From an uncultured Peptococcaceae bacterium (GTDB lineage Bacteria > Bacillota > Peptococcia > DRI-13 > UBA5745): DNA of 41,529 nt. The position numbers and the translations under genes are program-made. How positions within the stretch are numbered: the first letter of the stretch is position 1; every line of letters starts with the position of its first letter. Shown piece after piece: positions 26,633 through 35,203 of this stretch. Below the pieces are notes generated by a model. It did not search any database. It was not told the DNA's origin and was given only the letters and a program-made list of their open reading frames with translations. The stretch is from assembly GCA_937873525.1 (NCBI GenBank), contig CALMWJ010000081.1:1-41529 (forward strand). The letters are read 5' to 3'.

Positions 26633-27313
26633 TTATGCTTTCCAGAAAGCTGCCATGAGACCGGCCAGCAGTAAGGCCGGCAGCATATTGGCCGTTTTAT
26701 ACTTTTTGATTTCCAACAGGTTCAGCGCGATGGCAACGATCAGCATACCCCCGGTGGCCGTCATCTCCGTGATGATCGATTCCGTGAAGTATTGCTGCAC
26801 CCATTGGGCGGAGAGGACGATCGCCCCCTGATACGCCAGGACCGACAACGACGAGGCAATGACGCCCCAGCCGATGGTCACGCTCAGGACCACCGCAAAG
26901 ATTCCGTCGATCACCGCTTTGGTGATCAGAATGCTGTGATCACCTGCCAGTCCGCTCTGGATGCTGCCCATGATCCCCATGGGACCGATACAGAAAAGCA
27001 AGCTGGCATAAACGAAGCCTCGGTTGAAGCCCTCTCCCCGGGTGGACAATCTGCTCTCCACCCAAAGGCCGAAACGGTCCATCCACCCCTCGATGTCCAG
27101 CCAATGCCCAAGAAGGCTTCCCAGGGTTAAACTGACAATCATTATAATGAAGTTGTCGGCCTGCAGTCCCATTTGCAGTCCCAGAAGGAGCAGCGCCAGG
27201 CTGGCCGCGCCGATGGCGGCTTCCTGATAAGCGCTTTTCAGGTTTTTCCCCAGCAGCAAGCCGGCAAGGGATCCGAAAAAAATCGCTCCCCCATTGATCA
27301 AATTCCCCAGCAT
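26633..27313 (-). CDS. DUF554 membrane protein
   Basis: MLGNLINGGAIFFGSLAGLLLGKNL; FCIGPMGIMGSIQSGL. Confidence 0.88.
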   Translation of the reverse strand: MLGNLINGGAIFFGSLAGLLLGKNLKSAYQEAAIGAASLALLLLGLQMGLQADNFIIMIVSLTLGSLLGHWLDIEGWMDRFGLWVESRLSTRGEGFNRGFVYASLLFCIGPMGIMGSIQSGLAGDHSILITKAVIDGIFAVVLSVTIGWGVIASSLSVLAYQGAIVLSAQWVQQYFTESIITEMTATGGMLIVAIALNLLEIKKYKTANMLPALLLAGLMAAFWKA

Positions 27314-27441
27314 GTTTTGGACCTCGAATCTTATGGCATTATCGGCCGGCCGCAGCCCCCGCGCTCGATCATCTGACGAAACCTATTATAGCATGGATCA
27401 AAACGGTTTGTTAGCTTGGAATTTTCCATCCGGAGAGAGAC

Positions 27442-27474
27442 CTAGGGGGCACGGATACGATCCGTGCCCCCTAG
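27442..27474. repeat. Perfect 14-bp-stem palindrome downstream of hydrogenase operon
   Basis: CTAGGGGGCACGGA-TACGA-TCCGTGCCCCCTAG. Confidence 0.85.
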
Positions 27475-27498
27475 CAATCCTTTTTCCCCGGGTTATCG

Positions 27499-27524
27499 GT
27501 GATGGCGGCTCGAGCCGCCATCAC
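27499..27524. repeat. Perfect 26-bp palindrome downstream of hydrogenase operon
   Basis: GTGATGGCGGCTCGAGCCGCCATCAC. Confidence 0.85.
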
Positions 27525-27541
27525 GCCAGCATCCGTCAGCC

Positions 27542-29332
27542 CTATTTCGCAGGCTGGTCGGGAATCTCGACGCTATACTTGGGCCGCTTGACATAGTGGG
27601 TGTGCAACAGATGATGGGATTTTTCGCTGAGGGGCTTGCCCAGATACTTCTCGTAAATCTCGATGATTTCAGGATTCTCATGAGATTTGCGAATGGCCTT
27701 TGACTCGTCCACTGCGTAAATGGCTTTATGTCGCAGAACCTGGTAGTCTTCGGGCAGATTCAGGCGCTGGGGCCCGGTGACGATGGGCTGTCCGCCGCCG
27801 CCCACGCAGCCGCCGGGACAGGCCATGATTTCGATGAAGTGATAGTCTCCCTCTCCGGAACGGACCCGGTCCAGGAGGTCCGCCGCATTCTGCAGACCGT
27901 GGGCCACTGCCACCCGAGCCTCGCCGAAGCCGGGAATGTTCACGGTCGCTTCCTTGATGCCTTCCATGCCGCGGACGGAGCAGAATTCCACCTTGTCCAA
28001 GGTTTCGCCGCTGATCACTTCGTAAACCGTTCTCAGGGCCGCTTCCATCACGCCGCCGGTGGCGCCGAAAATAACCGCTGCGCCGGTAGAGGCGCCTAAG
28101 GTTCTGTCAAAATCCTCATCCGGCAGATTCGCGAAGTCAATGCCGGCTTTCTTGATCATGCGGGCCAGCTCGCGGGTGGTGATGACCGCGTCCACGTCCT
28201 TGTGGCCGCTATCCTTCAGCTCCGGACGGTCACATTCAAATTTCTTGGCCGTGCAGGGCATGGCGGAAACTGAGTAGATGCTCGCAGGGTCAATGTTGTT
28301 GATCTCTGCATAATAAGTTTTTGACAAGGTGCCGAACATGGCCTGGGGCGATTTTGCAGAGGACAGGTTTTCGATAAACTCCGGATAATTCTGTTCACAG
28401 AACTTGACCCAGCCCGGGCTGCAGGATGTGATCAAGGGCAGCTTGCCGCCAGTGGCGATCCGATGCAGAAGCTCGTTGCCTTCCTCCATGATCGTCAGGT
28501 CCGCGGTGAAGTCTGTGTCAAATACCTTGGCAAAGCCAAGTCGGCGGAGGGCCGCCACCATTTTGCCTGTGACGGGGGTGCCCATGGGCAATCCGAACTC
28601 TTCCCCCAAACCGGCCCGGATGGAAGGCGCCGTCTGGACCACCACATGTTTGGTGGGATCCGCCAAGGCTTTCCAGACCCGTTCGGTATGATCCACTTCT
28701 CTCAAGGCACCCACCGGGCAGACGTTGATGCACTGTCCGCAGTTGGTGCAGTTGACTTCCGCCAGGCCCCGTTTGAAGGCTGGGCCCACGGTGGATTCAA
28801 AGCCGCGGTTGATCAGGCCGAGAACGCCTACATTCTGGACTTGGTTGCAGACCGCCACACAGCGGCGGCAAAGAATACACTTCGAGGCATCCCTCACGAT
28901 AGAAGGGGAAGAAAAATCAATGGGGTATTCTTTTCTTTCTCCCGTAAAGCGCACATGATCAATGCCCATCTGCTGCGACAGCGCCTGGAGCTCGCAATTG
29001 GTGTTGCGGACACAGGTCAGGCAATCCTGGGGGTGGTTGGAAAGCAGCAGTTCAACCACCGCTTTCCGCGCTTCCAGAACAGCCGGCGTATGGGTGTGGA
29101 CTTTCAGCCCCTCGCTGACGGGATAGACGCAGGAAGCCTGCAAGCCCCTGGCGCGTTCGATTTCAACCAGGCAAACGCGGCAGGCACCGATTTGATTGAT
29201 GTCCTTCAGATAGCACAGGGTCGGGATCTGAATGCCCGCCTTCTGAGCCGCCTGCAGAACGGTATAATCAGACGGTACTTGAATCTCAACACCGTCAATG
29301 GTTACCGTTACCATTTCCATAGCATTACACAC
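27542..29332 (-). CDS. hndD: NADH-linked [FeFe]-hydrogenase catalytic subunit (HndD/HydA-like)
   Basis: N-terminal 2Fe-2S, CILCRRCVAVC and CTNCGQCINVC clusters; TSCSPGW, MPCTAKKFE, MACPGGCVGGGGQP H-cluster motifs. Confidence 0.93.
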   Translation of the reverse strand: MCNAMEMVTVTIDGVEIQVPSDYTVLQAAQKAGIQIPTLCYLKDINQIGACRVCLVEIERARGLQASCVYPVSEGLKVHTHTPAVLEARKAVVELLLSNHPQDCLTCVRNTNCELQALSQQMGIDHVRFTGERKEYPIDFSSPSIVRDASKCILCRRCVAVCNQVQNVGVLGLINRGFESTVGPAFKRGLAEVNCTNCGQCINVCPVGALREVDHTERVWKALADPTKHVVVQTAPSIRAGLGEEFGLPMGTPVTGKMVAALRRLGFAKVFDTDFTADLTIMEEGNELLHRIATGGKLPLITSCSPGWVKFCEQNYPEFIENLSSAKSPQAMFGTLSKTYYAEINNIDPASIYSVSAMPCTAKKFECDRPELKDSGHKDVDAVITTRELARMIKKAGIDFANLPDEDFDRTLGASTGAAVIFGATGGVMEAALRTVYEVISGETLDKVEFCSVRGMEGIKEATVNIPGFGEARVAVAHGLQNAADLLDRVRSGEGDYHFIEIMACPGGCVGGGGQPIVTGPQRLNLPEDYQVLRHKAIYAVDESKAIRKSHENPEIIEIYEKYLGKPLSEKSHHLLHTHYVKRPKYSVEIPDQPAK

Positions 29333-29352
29333 TCCTTCTCTAAGCCATTGCC

Positions 29353-31146
29353 CTATTCTTTACTGATGGCGCCAAATTTACAGCGGGTGATGCAGTCACC
29401 GCATTTGATGCATTTCTCCACGTCGATCGTGAAGGGTTCTTTGATCTTGCCGGTGATTGCTTCCGCGGGACAGTAGCGGGCACAGAGGCCGCAGCCTTTG
29501 CATTTCTGAGGGTCGATCTTGTAAGACAGCAGCGCCTGGCAGACGCGGGCAGGGCACTTTTTGTCATAGATATGGGCTTCATATTCTTTCCGGAAATGCT
29601 TGATGGTGCTCAGCACCGGATTCGGTGCCGTTTGCCCCAGCGCGCACAGCGAAGCGGATTTGATCGTCGTCGCTAAGGTTTCCAGATTGTCCAAATCCTC
29701 CGGTGTCCCTTTTCCGGTTGTGATCTTGTCCAGGATCTCCAGCATTCTCTTGGTTCCGATCCGGCAGGGGGGACATTTTCCACAGGACTCCTCCTGGGTG
29801 AATTCCAGGAAGAACCGGGCGATGTCCACCATGCAGTTGTCCTCATCCATGACGATCAGACCGCCGGAACCCATCATGGAGCCGGCTGCGGTCAGGTTGT
29901 CATAGTCGATGGGGATATCCAGGTGGGCTTCCGTCAGGCAGCCGCCGGAGGGTCCGCCGGTTTGGGCGGCTTTGAATTTCTTGCCCTTGGGGATTCCGCC
30001 GCCGATATCATAGATGATCGTGCGCAGGGTGGTCCCCATGGGGATCTCGATCAGCCCGATGTTGTTGATTTTTCCGGCCAGAGCGAATACTTTGGTCCCT
30101 TTGCTCTTCTCGGTACCCATGGAAGCAAACCATTCCCAGCCGTTACGGATGATCTTGGTCACATTGGCAAAGGTTTCCACATTATTGATGATGGTGGGCT
30201 TGTCAAAAAGTCCCTTCACAGCGGGGAAAGGCGGTCTCGGCCGGGGTTCGCCGCGGCGGCCTTCAGTGGAAGCCAGCAACGCGGTTTCTTCGCCGCAGAC
30301 AAAGGCGCCGGCGCCCAGACGGATATCGATATTAAAGCAGAAGTCCGTCCCGAAAATATGGTCACCCAGCAAGCCGTATTCTCTGGCCTGCTTGATGGCA
30401 TGCTTCAGGCGTTCCACGGCGATGGGATATTCTGCACGGACATAAATGTATCCCTGGTTTGCTCCAATCGCATAGCCTGCAATCGCCATCGCTTCCAGAA
30501 TGCCATGGGGATCACCTTCCAGAATGCTCCGGTCCATGAACGCACCGGGGTCGCCTTCGTCAGCGTTGCATACCACATATTTCTGATCGTCTTTGGACTT
30601 GTAAGCAAATTCCCATTTGGTCCCGGTGGGGAATCCTCCGCCGCCACGGCCGCGAAGTCCGGATTTCTTGATGATGTCGATCACTTCCAGGGGGGTCAGG
30701 TCCTTCAGGCAATGAGCCAGTGCAAAGTAACCGTCCTGTGCAATATATTCTTCAATGTTTTCAGGGTCGATCAAGCCGCAGTTATGCAGGGCCACTCTTT
30801 TCTGATGCTTGAAGAATTCGATGTTTTCCATCTCCACCACATCGGTGGTTTCTTTTTCATGCTGATACAGAAGGCGTTCTACGGGGCGCCCTTTGATAAA
30901 GTGCTCTTCCACGATCTGGGCTGCGTCCTGAGGTTTGACCTGGCAATAGAACGTCCCTTCAGGATAGACGACCATGATCGGTCCTAAATTACAGAAGCCA
31001 AAGCAGCCGGTCTCAATGACCTTGACCTCTTTTTCAAGGCCTCTCTTGATAATTTCCTCGTATAAGTTCTGTCTCAGCAAACGGCTATCCATTGAAGTAC
31101 AGCCTGTTCCGGCGCAGACCAATACGTGAGTACGGTAAAACTCCAT
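29353..31146 (-). CDS. hndC: NuoF-like subunit (HndC/HydB-like), FMN/NADH + Fe-S
   Basis: GLRGRGGGGFPTGTKWEFA; CNADEGDPGAFMDRSILEGDPH; ESCGKCPPCRIGT; C-terminal CKGCGLCARYCP and CIKCGDCITRC. Confidence 0.95.
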   Translation of the reverse strand: MEFYRTHVLVCAGTGCTSMDSRLLRQNLYEEIIKRGLEKEVKVIETGCFGFCNLGPIMVVYPEGTFYCQVKPQDAAQIVEEHFIKGRPVERLLYQHEKETTDVVEMENIEFFKHQKRVALHNCGLIDPENIEEYIAQDGYFALAHCLKDLTPLEVIDIIKKSGLRGRGGGGFPTGTKWEFAYKSKDDQKYVVCNADEGDPGAFMDRSILEGDPHGILEAMAIAGYAIGANQGYIYVRAEYPIAVERLKHAIKQAREYGLLGDHIFGTDFCFNIDIRLGAGAFVCGEETALLASTEGRRGEPRPRPPFPAVKGLFDKPTIINNVETFANVTKIIRNGWEWFASMGTEKSKGTKVFALAGKINNIGLIEIPMGTTLRTIIYDIGGGIPKGKKFKAAQTGGPSGGCLTEAHLDIPIDYDNLTAAGSMMGSGGLIVMDEDNCMVDIARFFLEFTQEESCGKCPPCRIGTKRMLEILDKITTGKGTPEDLDNLETLATTIKSASLCALGQTAPNPVLSTIKHFRKEYEAHIYDKKCPARVCQALLSYKIDPQKCKGCGLCARYCPAEAITGKIKEPFTIDVEKCIKCGDCITRCKFGAISKE

Positions 31147-31179
31147 GGCACTATTCCTCCTATCTTGAGCCGCAAATGA

Positions 31180-31545
31180 TTAGTCTTGGCGGTTTAAAAG
31201 CCATTCACTGATGGGCTGATGATTGATCACGTGACGCACGACAATGCTCCTGGCTCTATCGGGCGTTACCTTCAGATAGATATAAGGTGTTTCTCCAGGC
31301 ATGGTCACCGTCACCAGCGGTTCATTCACACACATTCCTGGACAACCGCTTTGAACGACATGGATGTCTTTGATTTGGCGTGTTTCGATTTCTTCAAGAA
31401 TCGCGGTCAAGGCTTCCCGGGCGCCGCTGGCGATCCCGCAGGTCCCCATATGCACATTGATGGTCGGAACACCTTTTTCACTTCGGCTGACCACGTCGCC
31501 AATCTTCTTGGCTTTTATGGCTCTAAGCTCTTCAATGCTTTTCAT
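31180..31545 (-). CDS. hndB: (2Fe-2S) ferredoxin-domain subunit (HndB-like)
   Basis: 121 aa; VHMGTCGIASGA, QSGCPGMCVNEPLVTV. Confidence 0.88.
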   Translation of the reverse strand: MKSIEELRAIKAKKIGDVVSRSEKGVPTINVHMGTCGIASGAREALTAILEEIETRQIKDIHVVQSGCPGMCVNEPLVTVTMPGETPYIYLKVTPDRARSIVVRHVINHQPISEWLLNRQD

Positions 31546-31578
31546 GGCTGTAAGACTCCTTCCTATGCTGCAATCGGA

Positions 31579-32064
31579 TTATTCGAATTGGGCGAGAATG
31601 CCCGCCACATCATCGGTTGTCAATCGGCCGAAAACCTTGCCGTTCACATTCAGAACCGGCGCCAAACCGCAAGCGCCCAAGCAGCGGCAACCCGCCAAGG
31701 TAAAGCGCCCATCCGGCGTGGTTTGTCCGACCTTGATTTTCAACTGTTTTTCAAATTCAGCAACAATTTCTCCGGCGCCCTTGACGTAGCAGGCCGTTCC
31801 GAGACAAATGCTGATTTTGTATTTTCCGATAGGCTCTGTGGTAAACAGGGAGTAGAACGTGACGACGCCGTAAATCTTGCTTAATGGAATTCCCATGGCT
31901 TCTGCCAGATAGGCTTGCACATCCTCCGGCAAAAAGCCCAGGAAGTGTTGGATCTGCTCGAGGTTTTGGATGAGCATCGATTCATCGCGACCGTTTTGAT
32001 CCAGAATCTGGTCGATTTTGACAAACCGTTCATCCTTGCATGCAGAACCGCATTGACAACTCAT
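31579..32064 (-). CDS. hndA: NuoE-like [2Fe-2S] subunit (HndA/HydC-like)
   Basis: ISICLGTACYVKGA...CRCLGACGLAPVLNVNGKVFG; ATG 32064 with AAGGGGGAAAT SD. Confidence 0.93.
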   Translation of the reverse strand: MSCQCGSACKDERFVKIDQILDQNGRDESMLIQNLEQIQHFLGFLPEDVQAYLAEAMGIPLSKIYGVVTFYSLFTTEPIGKYKISICLGTACYVKGAGEIVAEFEKQLKIKVGQTTPDGRFTLAGCRCLGACGLAPVLNVNGKVFGRLTTDDVAGILAQFE

Positions 32065-32105
32065 AGCTATTTCCCCCTTATGCTTGATCATTATCCTTGC
32101 CCGCT

Positions 32106-32130
32106 GGCCGCAGACGAAGCGTCTTCGGCC
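32106..32130. other. Hairpin in leader of hydrogenase operon
   Basis: GGCCGCAGACG-AAG-CGTCTTCGGCC (one mismatch). Confidence 0.5.
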
Positions 32131-32161
32131 ATTTTGAAAACAATTAATATCTTTGGGTACT

Positions 32162-32179
32162 TTGTGAATGTCTTAACTT
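32162..32179. promoter_or_regulatory. Candidate Rex operator upstream of hydrogenase operon
   Basis: TTGTGAA-TGTC-TTAACTT; left half matches TTGTGAA, right half matches TTAAC of TTAACAA. Confidence 0.35.
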
Positions 32180-32384
32180 TCTTAAGCAAAAAAAAGCATA
32201 TCCGAATGATTCCCAAGCGCTTCTTTTGCTGCGATAAAACTGCGATCGGTGTTCGATTGGCCGGCAACAGGCCCCTATGCGTCGCCGGCGGGACAAAATT
32301 TTAATATGCTCTGCGTATTCAGTTGTAAAAATCATCCACTTTGCCAGACCTGAACATGATGTGTTTTTCTTCTTCACCCCTTTT

Positions 32385-33365
32385 TCAGTCAATTTCCCCA
32401 TATCCCGTAAAAAGCGTCAAAATGCGATCTAAATCATCTTGATGATAATACTCAATGATGATTTTCCCTCCCTTTGCACTTTGAACAACCTCGACTTTTG
32501 TGTTGATTCGTTCCCTCAAAACGCGCTCTATTTCTTTCAATTCCACCGGCATCGTGCTTTGAGCGCTGTCGCTTTTGTTTTCCTGGGCCATTTTTTCTTT
32601 AGAAGCGGTAATCTGGCCCGTTAATATTTCTTGCGGCATTTCCGGAAGGTTCGCGTTGGAGGGAAACTGGTCGGGCAACGTTGGCTCAGAGGCGGCATGG
32701 ACCCAGGCCTCAGCTTCCCGGACTGTTGCCTTTTGTTCAACCATGATGTCCGCCAATCGCTCAGCTTCCTCCTGCGGAAGTGTCAGCAATGGCCGCACAT
32801 GGCCGGTCGTGAGTTTTCCCTGGGCGAGTTGGTTTAGAATTTTCGTGGAGAGATTCAGCAGCCGCATGCTGTTTGCAATAAAAGAACGGCTTTTTGATAC
32901 GCGTTTTGCAATCTGTTCCTGGGTCAATCCAAATTCTTCCGATAATTTTTTGTAGGCAATGGCCTCTTCCACCGGATTCAGGTCTTCCCGTTGAATGTTC
33001 TCAATGAGCGCGATTTCCATCATTTCGTCATCGCTATAGGTTTTGACGACCGCCGGGATCGTTGTCAAGCCCGCTGCCTGGGAAGCCCTCAATCGACGTT
33101 CACCGGCCACCAGCTGATAGCCGCCCTCATCGGTTTTGCGCAAAAGAACCGGCTGGACAACCCCATGCCTTTTGATCGATTCTGTCAGTTCGGCCAATTT
33201 CTCTGGATCGAATTCCCTTCTTGGCTGATAAGGGTTTGTTGTAATTTTCACAATCGGTATTTCGCTGGTCTCGCCGTTTTCCAGCGCGACATCAGGTTCT
33301 TGCGGTATGAGTGCGGATAGGCCTTTGCCTAAGCCGCCCTTTCCTTTAGGATTCGACACGGGCAA
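32385..33365 (-). CDS. parB: Chromosome partitioning protein ParB (Spo0J)
   Basis: KGGLGKGLSALIPQ; NPYQPRREFD; VAGERRLRASQAAGL; VSKSRSFIANSMRLLNL. Confidence 0.97.
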   Translation of the reverse strand: MPVSNPKGKGGLGKGLSALIPQEPDVALENGETSEIPIVKITTNPYQPRREFDPEKLAELTESIKRHGVVQPVLLRKTDEGGYQLVAGERRLRASQAAGLTTIPAVVKTYSDDEMMEIALIENIQREDLNPVEEAIAYKKLSEEFGLTQEQIAKRVSKSRSFIANSMRLLNLSTKILNQLAQGKLTTGHVRPLLTLPQEEAERLADIMVEQKATVREAEAWVHAASEPTLPDQFPSNANLPEMPQEILTGQITASKEKMAQENKSDSAQSTMPVELKEIERVLRERINTKVEVVQSAKGGKIIIEYYHQDDLDRILTLFTGYGEID

Positions 33366-34113
33366 TTACCTCCTGCGCCAGTTTTTTATATTGTTCTGCG
33401 CCTTTGGACCTTGCATCATAGATTGCGATCGGCACGCCGTAACTGGGCGCTTCGCTGAGTCGGACATTTCTTGAAATTCCTTGTTCAAAGACTTTGTCTT
33501 TGAAGAAGCTCCTGACCTCATCAGCCACTTGACTAGACAGGTTCGTTCGAAAATCCTGCATGGTCAGTAAAGCTCCGAAAATTTGCAGCCTGGGATTCAG
33601 ATGTTTTCGCACAAGATTAATTGTGTTCAACAACTGTCCAAGACCTTCCAGTGCGTAGTATTCGCATTGAACCGGGATCAATGCGCCATTGGAGGCCGTC
33701 AAACCATTGAGTGTCAGCAATCCCAGAGATGGGGGGCAATCGATGAGAATGAAATCAAATCGGGCCTGGATCTGGGATAACGCATCCTTTAGTTTTTTCT
33801 CGCGGTTGGTCATCCCGACCAACTCAACCTCCGCCCCTGCCAGCTGAATCGTTGCCGGCAGAATTTTAAGGCCATCGATTTCAGTGTCGAGCCATGCGCG
33901 TTCAATGGGGTATTCGTTGATAATCACATCATAGATGCAGTGCATCCCTGACTTCTTCTGGATACCCATTCCGCTGGTGGCGTTACCCTGGGGATCCAAA
34001 TCAACCAAAAGCACCTTCTTTCCTTCCAGGGCTAGGGCGGCTGATAGATTCACTGCCGTCGTTGTTTTCGCTACGCCGCCCTTCTGGTTGGCTATGGTCA
34101 GTATGATCCCCAT
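33346..34113 (-). CDS. parA: Chromosome partitioning ATPase ParA (Soj)
   Basis: MGIILTIANQKGGVAKTTTAVNLSAALA; DLDPQGNATSGMG; start at 34113 (ORF track extends to 34200 through parS/promoter). Confidence 0.97.
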   Translation of the reverse strand: MGIILTIANQKGGVAKTTTAVNLSAALALEGKKVLLVDLDPQGNATSGMGIQKKSGMHCIYDVIINEYPIERAWLDTEIDGLKILPATIQLAGAEVELVGMTNREKKLKDALSQIQARFDFILIDCPPSLGLLTLNGLTASNGALIPVQCEYYALEGLGQLLNTINLVRKHLNPRLQIFGALLTMQDFRTNLSSQVADEVRSFFKDKVFEQGISRNVRLSEAPSYGVPIAIYDARSKGAEQYKKLAQEVIARVES

Positions 34114-34149
34114 GTTTTCCTCCAAAGTGCATTCCAAGGATTCTCCGAA

Positions 34150-34165
34150 TGTTTCACGTGAAACA
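34150..34165. promoter_or_regulatory. parS centromere site
   Basis: TGTTTCACGTGAAACA, perfect match to the consensus. Confidence 0.97.
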
Positions 34166-34194
34166 ATTATACGGCTTATCTCGATTCGGTACAA
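34166..34194 (-). promoter_or_regulatory. SigA-like promoter of parA-parB
   Basis: TTGTAC-17 nt-TATAAT on minus. Confidence 0.7.
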
Positions 34195-34205
34195 TCCCAA
34201 AATTG

Positions 34206-35093
34206 TTAATTTTGTGAATCTTCTTTCTTGATCCGTGGCAACTGAATGGTCACCTCAATATAGTCGTCATGGTCGGTCTGTGTCATTTTTATCGGCAAAC
34301 CGGCTTCCTCGATGGTGGCAACGGCTGATTTGATGGTGTTGATGTATATCCTCATGTCCCTGAAAATTCTTTTGATGCGCTGGCGCTTTTCGGGCGGTGC
34401 GTCTTCCATGTGGATCTCTTCTTCGGTTAAAATCGCCTTTCCAGCTAAATAATCCTCAATAAGAAGCTCTGTCTGGCGAACCGTAAGCTCATGTTCATAA
34501 ATTTCCTTGAGAATCATCAGCTGATCATTCGGGGTATTCAGCTTGAGCAAGGCTCGGATGTGGCGTTCTGACAAAAGTTCAACCATCACGTTTTCCCGGA
34601 CGGCGGGGTCCAGTTTGAGGATGCGCAGCTTATTAGCGATGGTGGGTTGGCTTTTTCCAACACGTTGGGCAACTTCCTCCTGGGTAAGGCTGAATTCCTC
34701 GATCAGTTTGCGATACCCCTCGGCCTCCTCGAAATAACTGAGGTCCGCTCTCTGAAGGTTTTCAACCAAAGCGACCTCTGCCAGTTCCCGATCCGAAAAC
34801 TCACGGATGACCGCCGGAATCTGCTTAAGCCCGGCTCTTTGAGATGCACGAAAACGACGTTCCCCGGCAACAATTTCGTAGACCTCTCCGCGGGAACGCA
34901 CTAAAATAGGCTGGATCACTCCCAGTTCCCTAATGGAACGGGCGAGCTCATCCAGCTGTATGGTGTCAAAGTATTTTCGCGGCTGGAAAGGATTCGGGAC
35001 TAGTTTATCGATATCAAGATCCATGACTTGGTCAACAACAGGATCACTCTCGCGAGAAAAGCCCAAAAACTTTGAGATGGTATCCTTGGCCAA
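34206..35093 (-). CDS. noc: Nucleoid occlusion protein Noc (ParB paralog)
   Basis: NPFQPRKYFD, IVAGERRFRASQRAGLKQIPAVI, GKSQPTIANKLRILKL, SERHIRALL; TTG start 35093 with AGGAGGGAG SD gives N-terminus MAKDTISKFLGFSRE. Confidence 0.92.
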   Translation of the reverse strand: MAKDTISKFLGFSRESDPVVDQVMDLDIDKLVPNPFQPRKYFDTIQLDELARSIRELGVIQPILVRSRGEVYEIVAGERRFRASQRAGLKQIPAVIREFSDRELAEVALVENLQRADLSYFEEAEGYRKLIEEFSLTQEEVAQRVGKSQPTIANKLRILKLDPAVRENVMVELLSERHIRALLKLNTPNDQLMILKEIYEHELTVRQTELLIEDYLAGKAILTEEEIHMEDAPPEKRQRIKRIFRDMRIYINTIKSAVATIEEAGLPIKMTQTDHDDYIEVTIQLPRIKKEDSQN

Positions 35094-35203
35094 TATACTC
35101 CCTCCTTGTGCAATGTGTACTATTCGCCTTTTTGTTTTTAATATCCTTCTCGAGGACATAAAATATTAACTTTAATTAAGTTTTTATAGCCGGCATCGAT
35201 GGG

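Noticed and set aside
28463-30987. Long plus-strand ORFs (337 aa and 354 aa) opposite hndD and hndC
   Set aside because: Antisense shadows of highly conserved hydrogenase subunits in GC-rich codons
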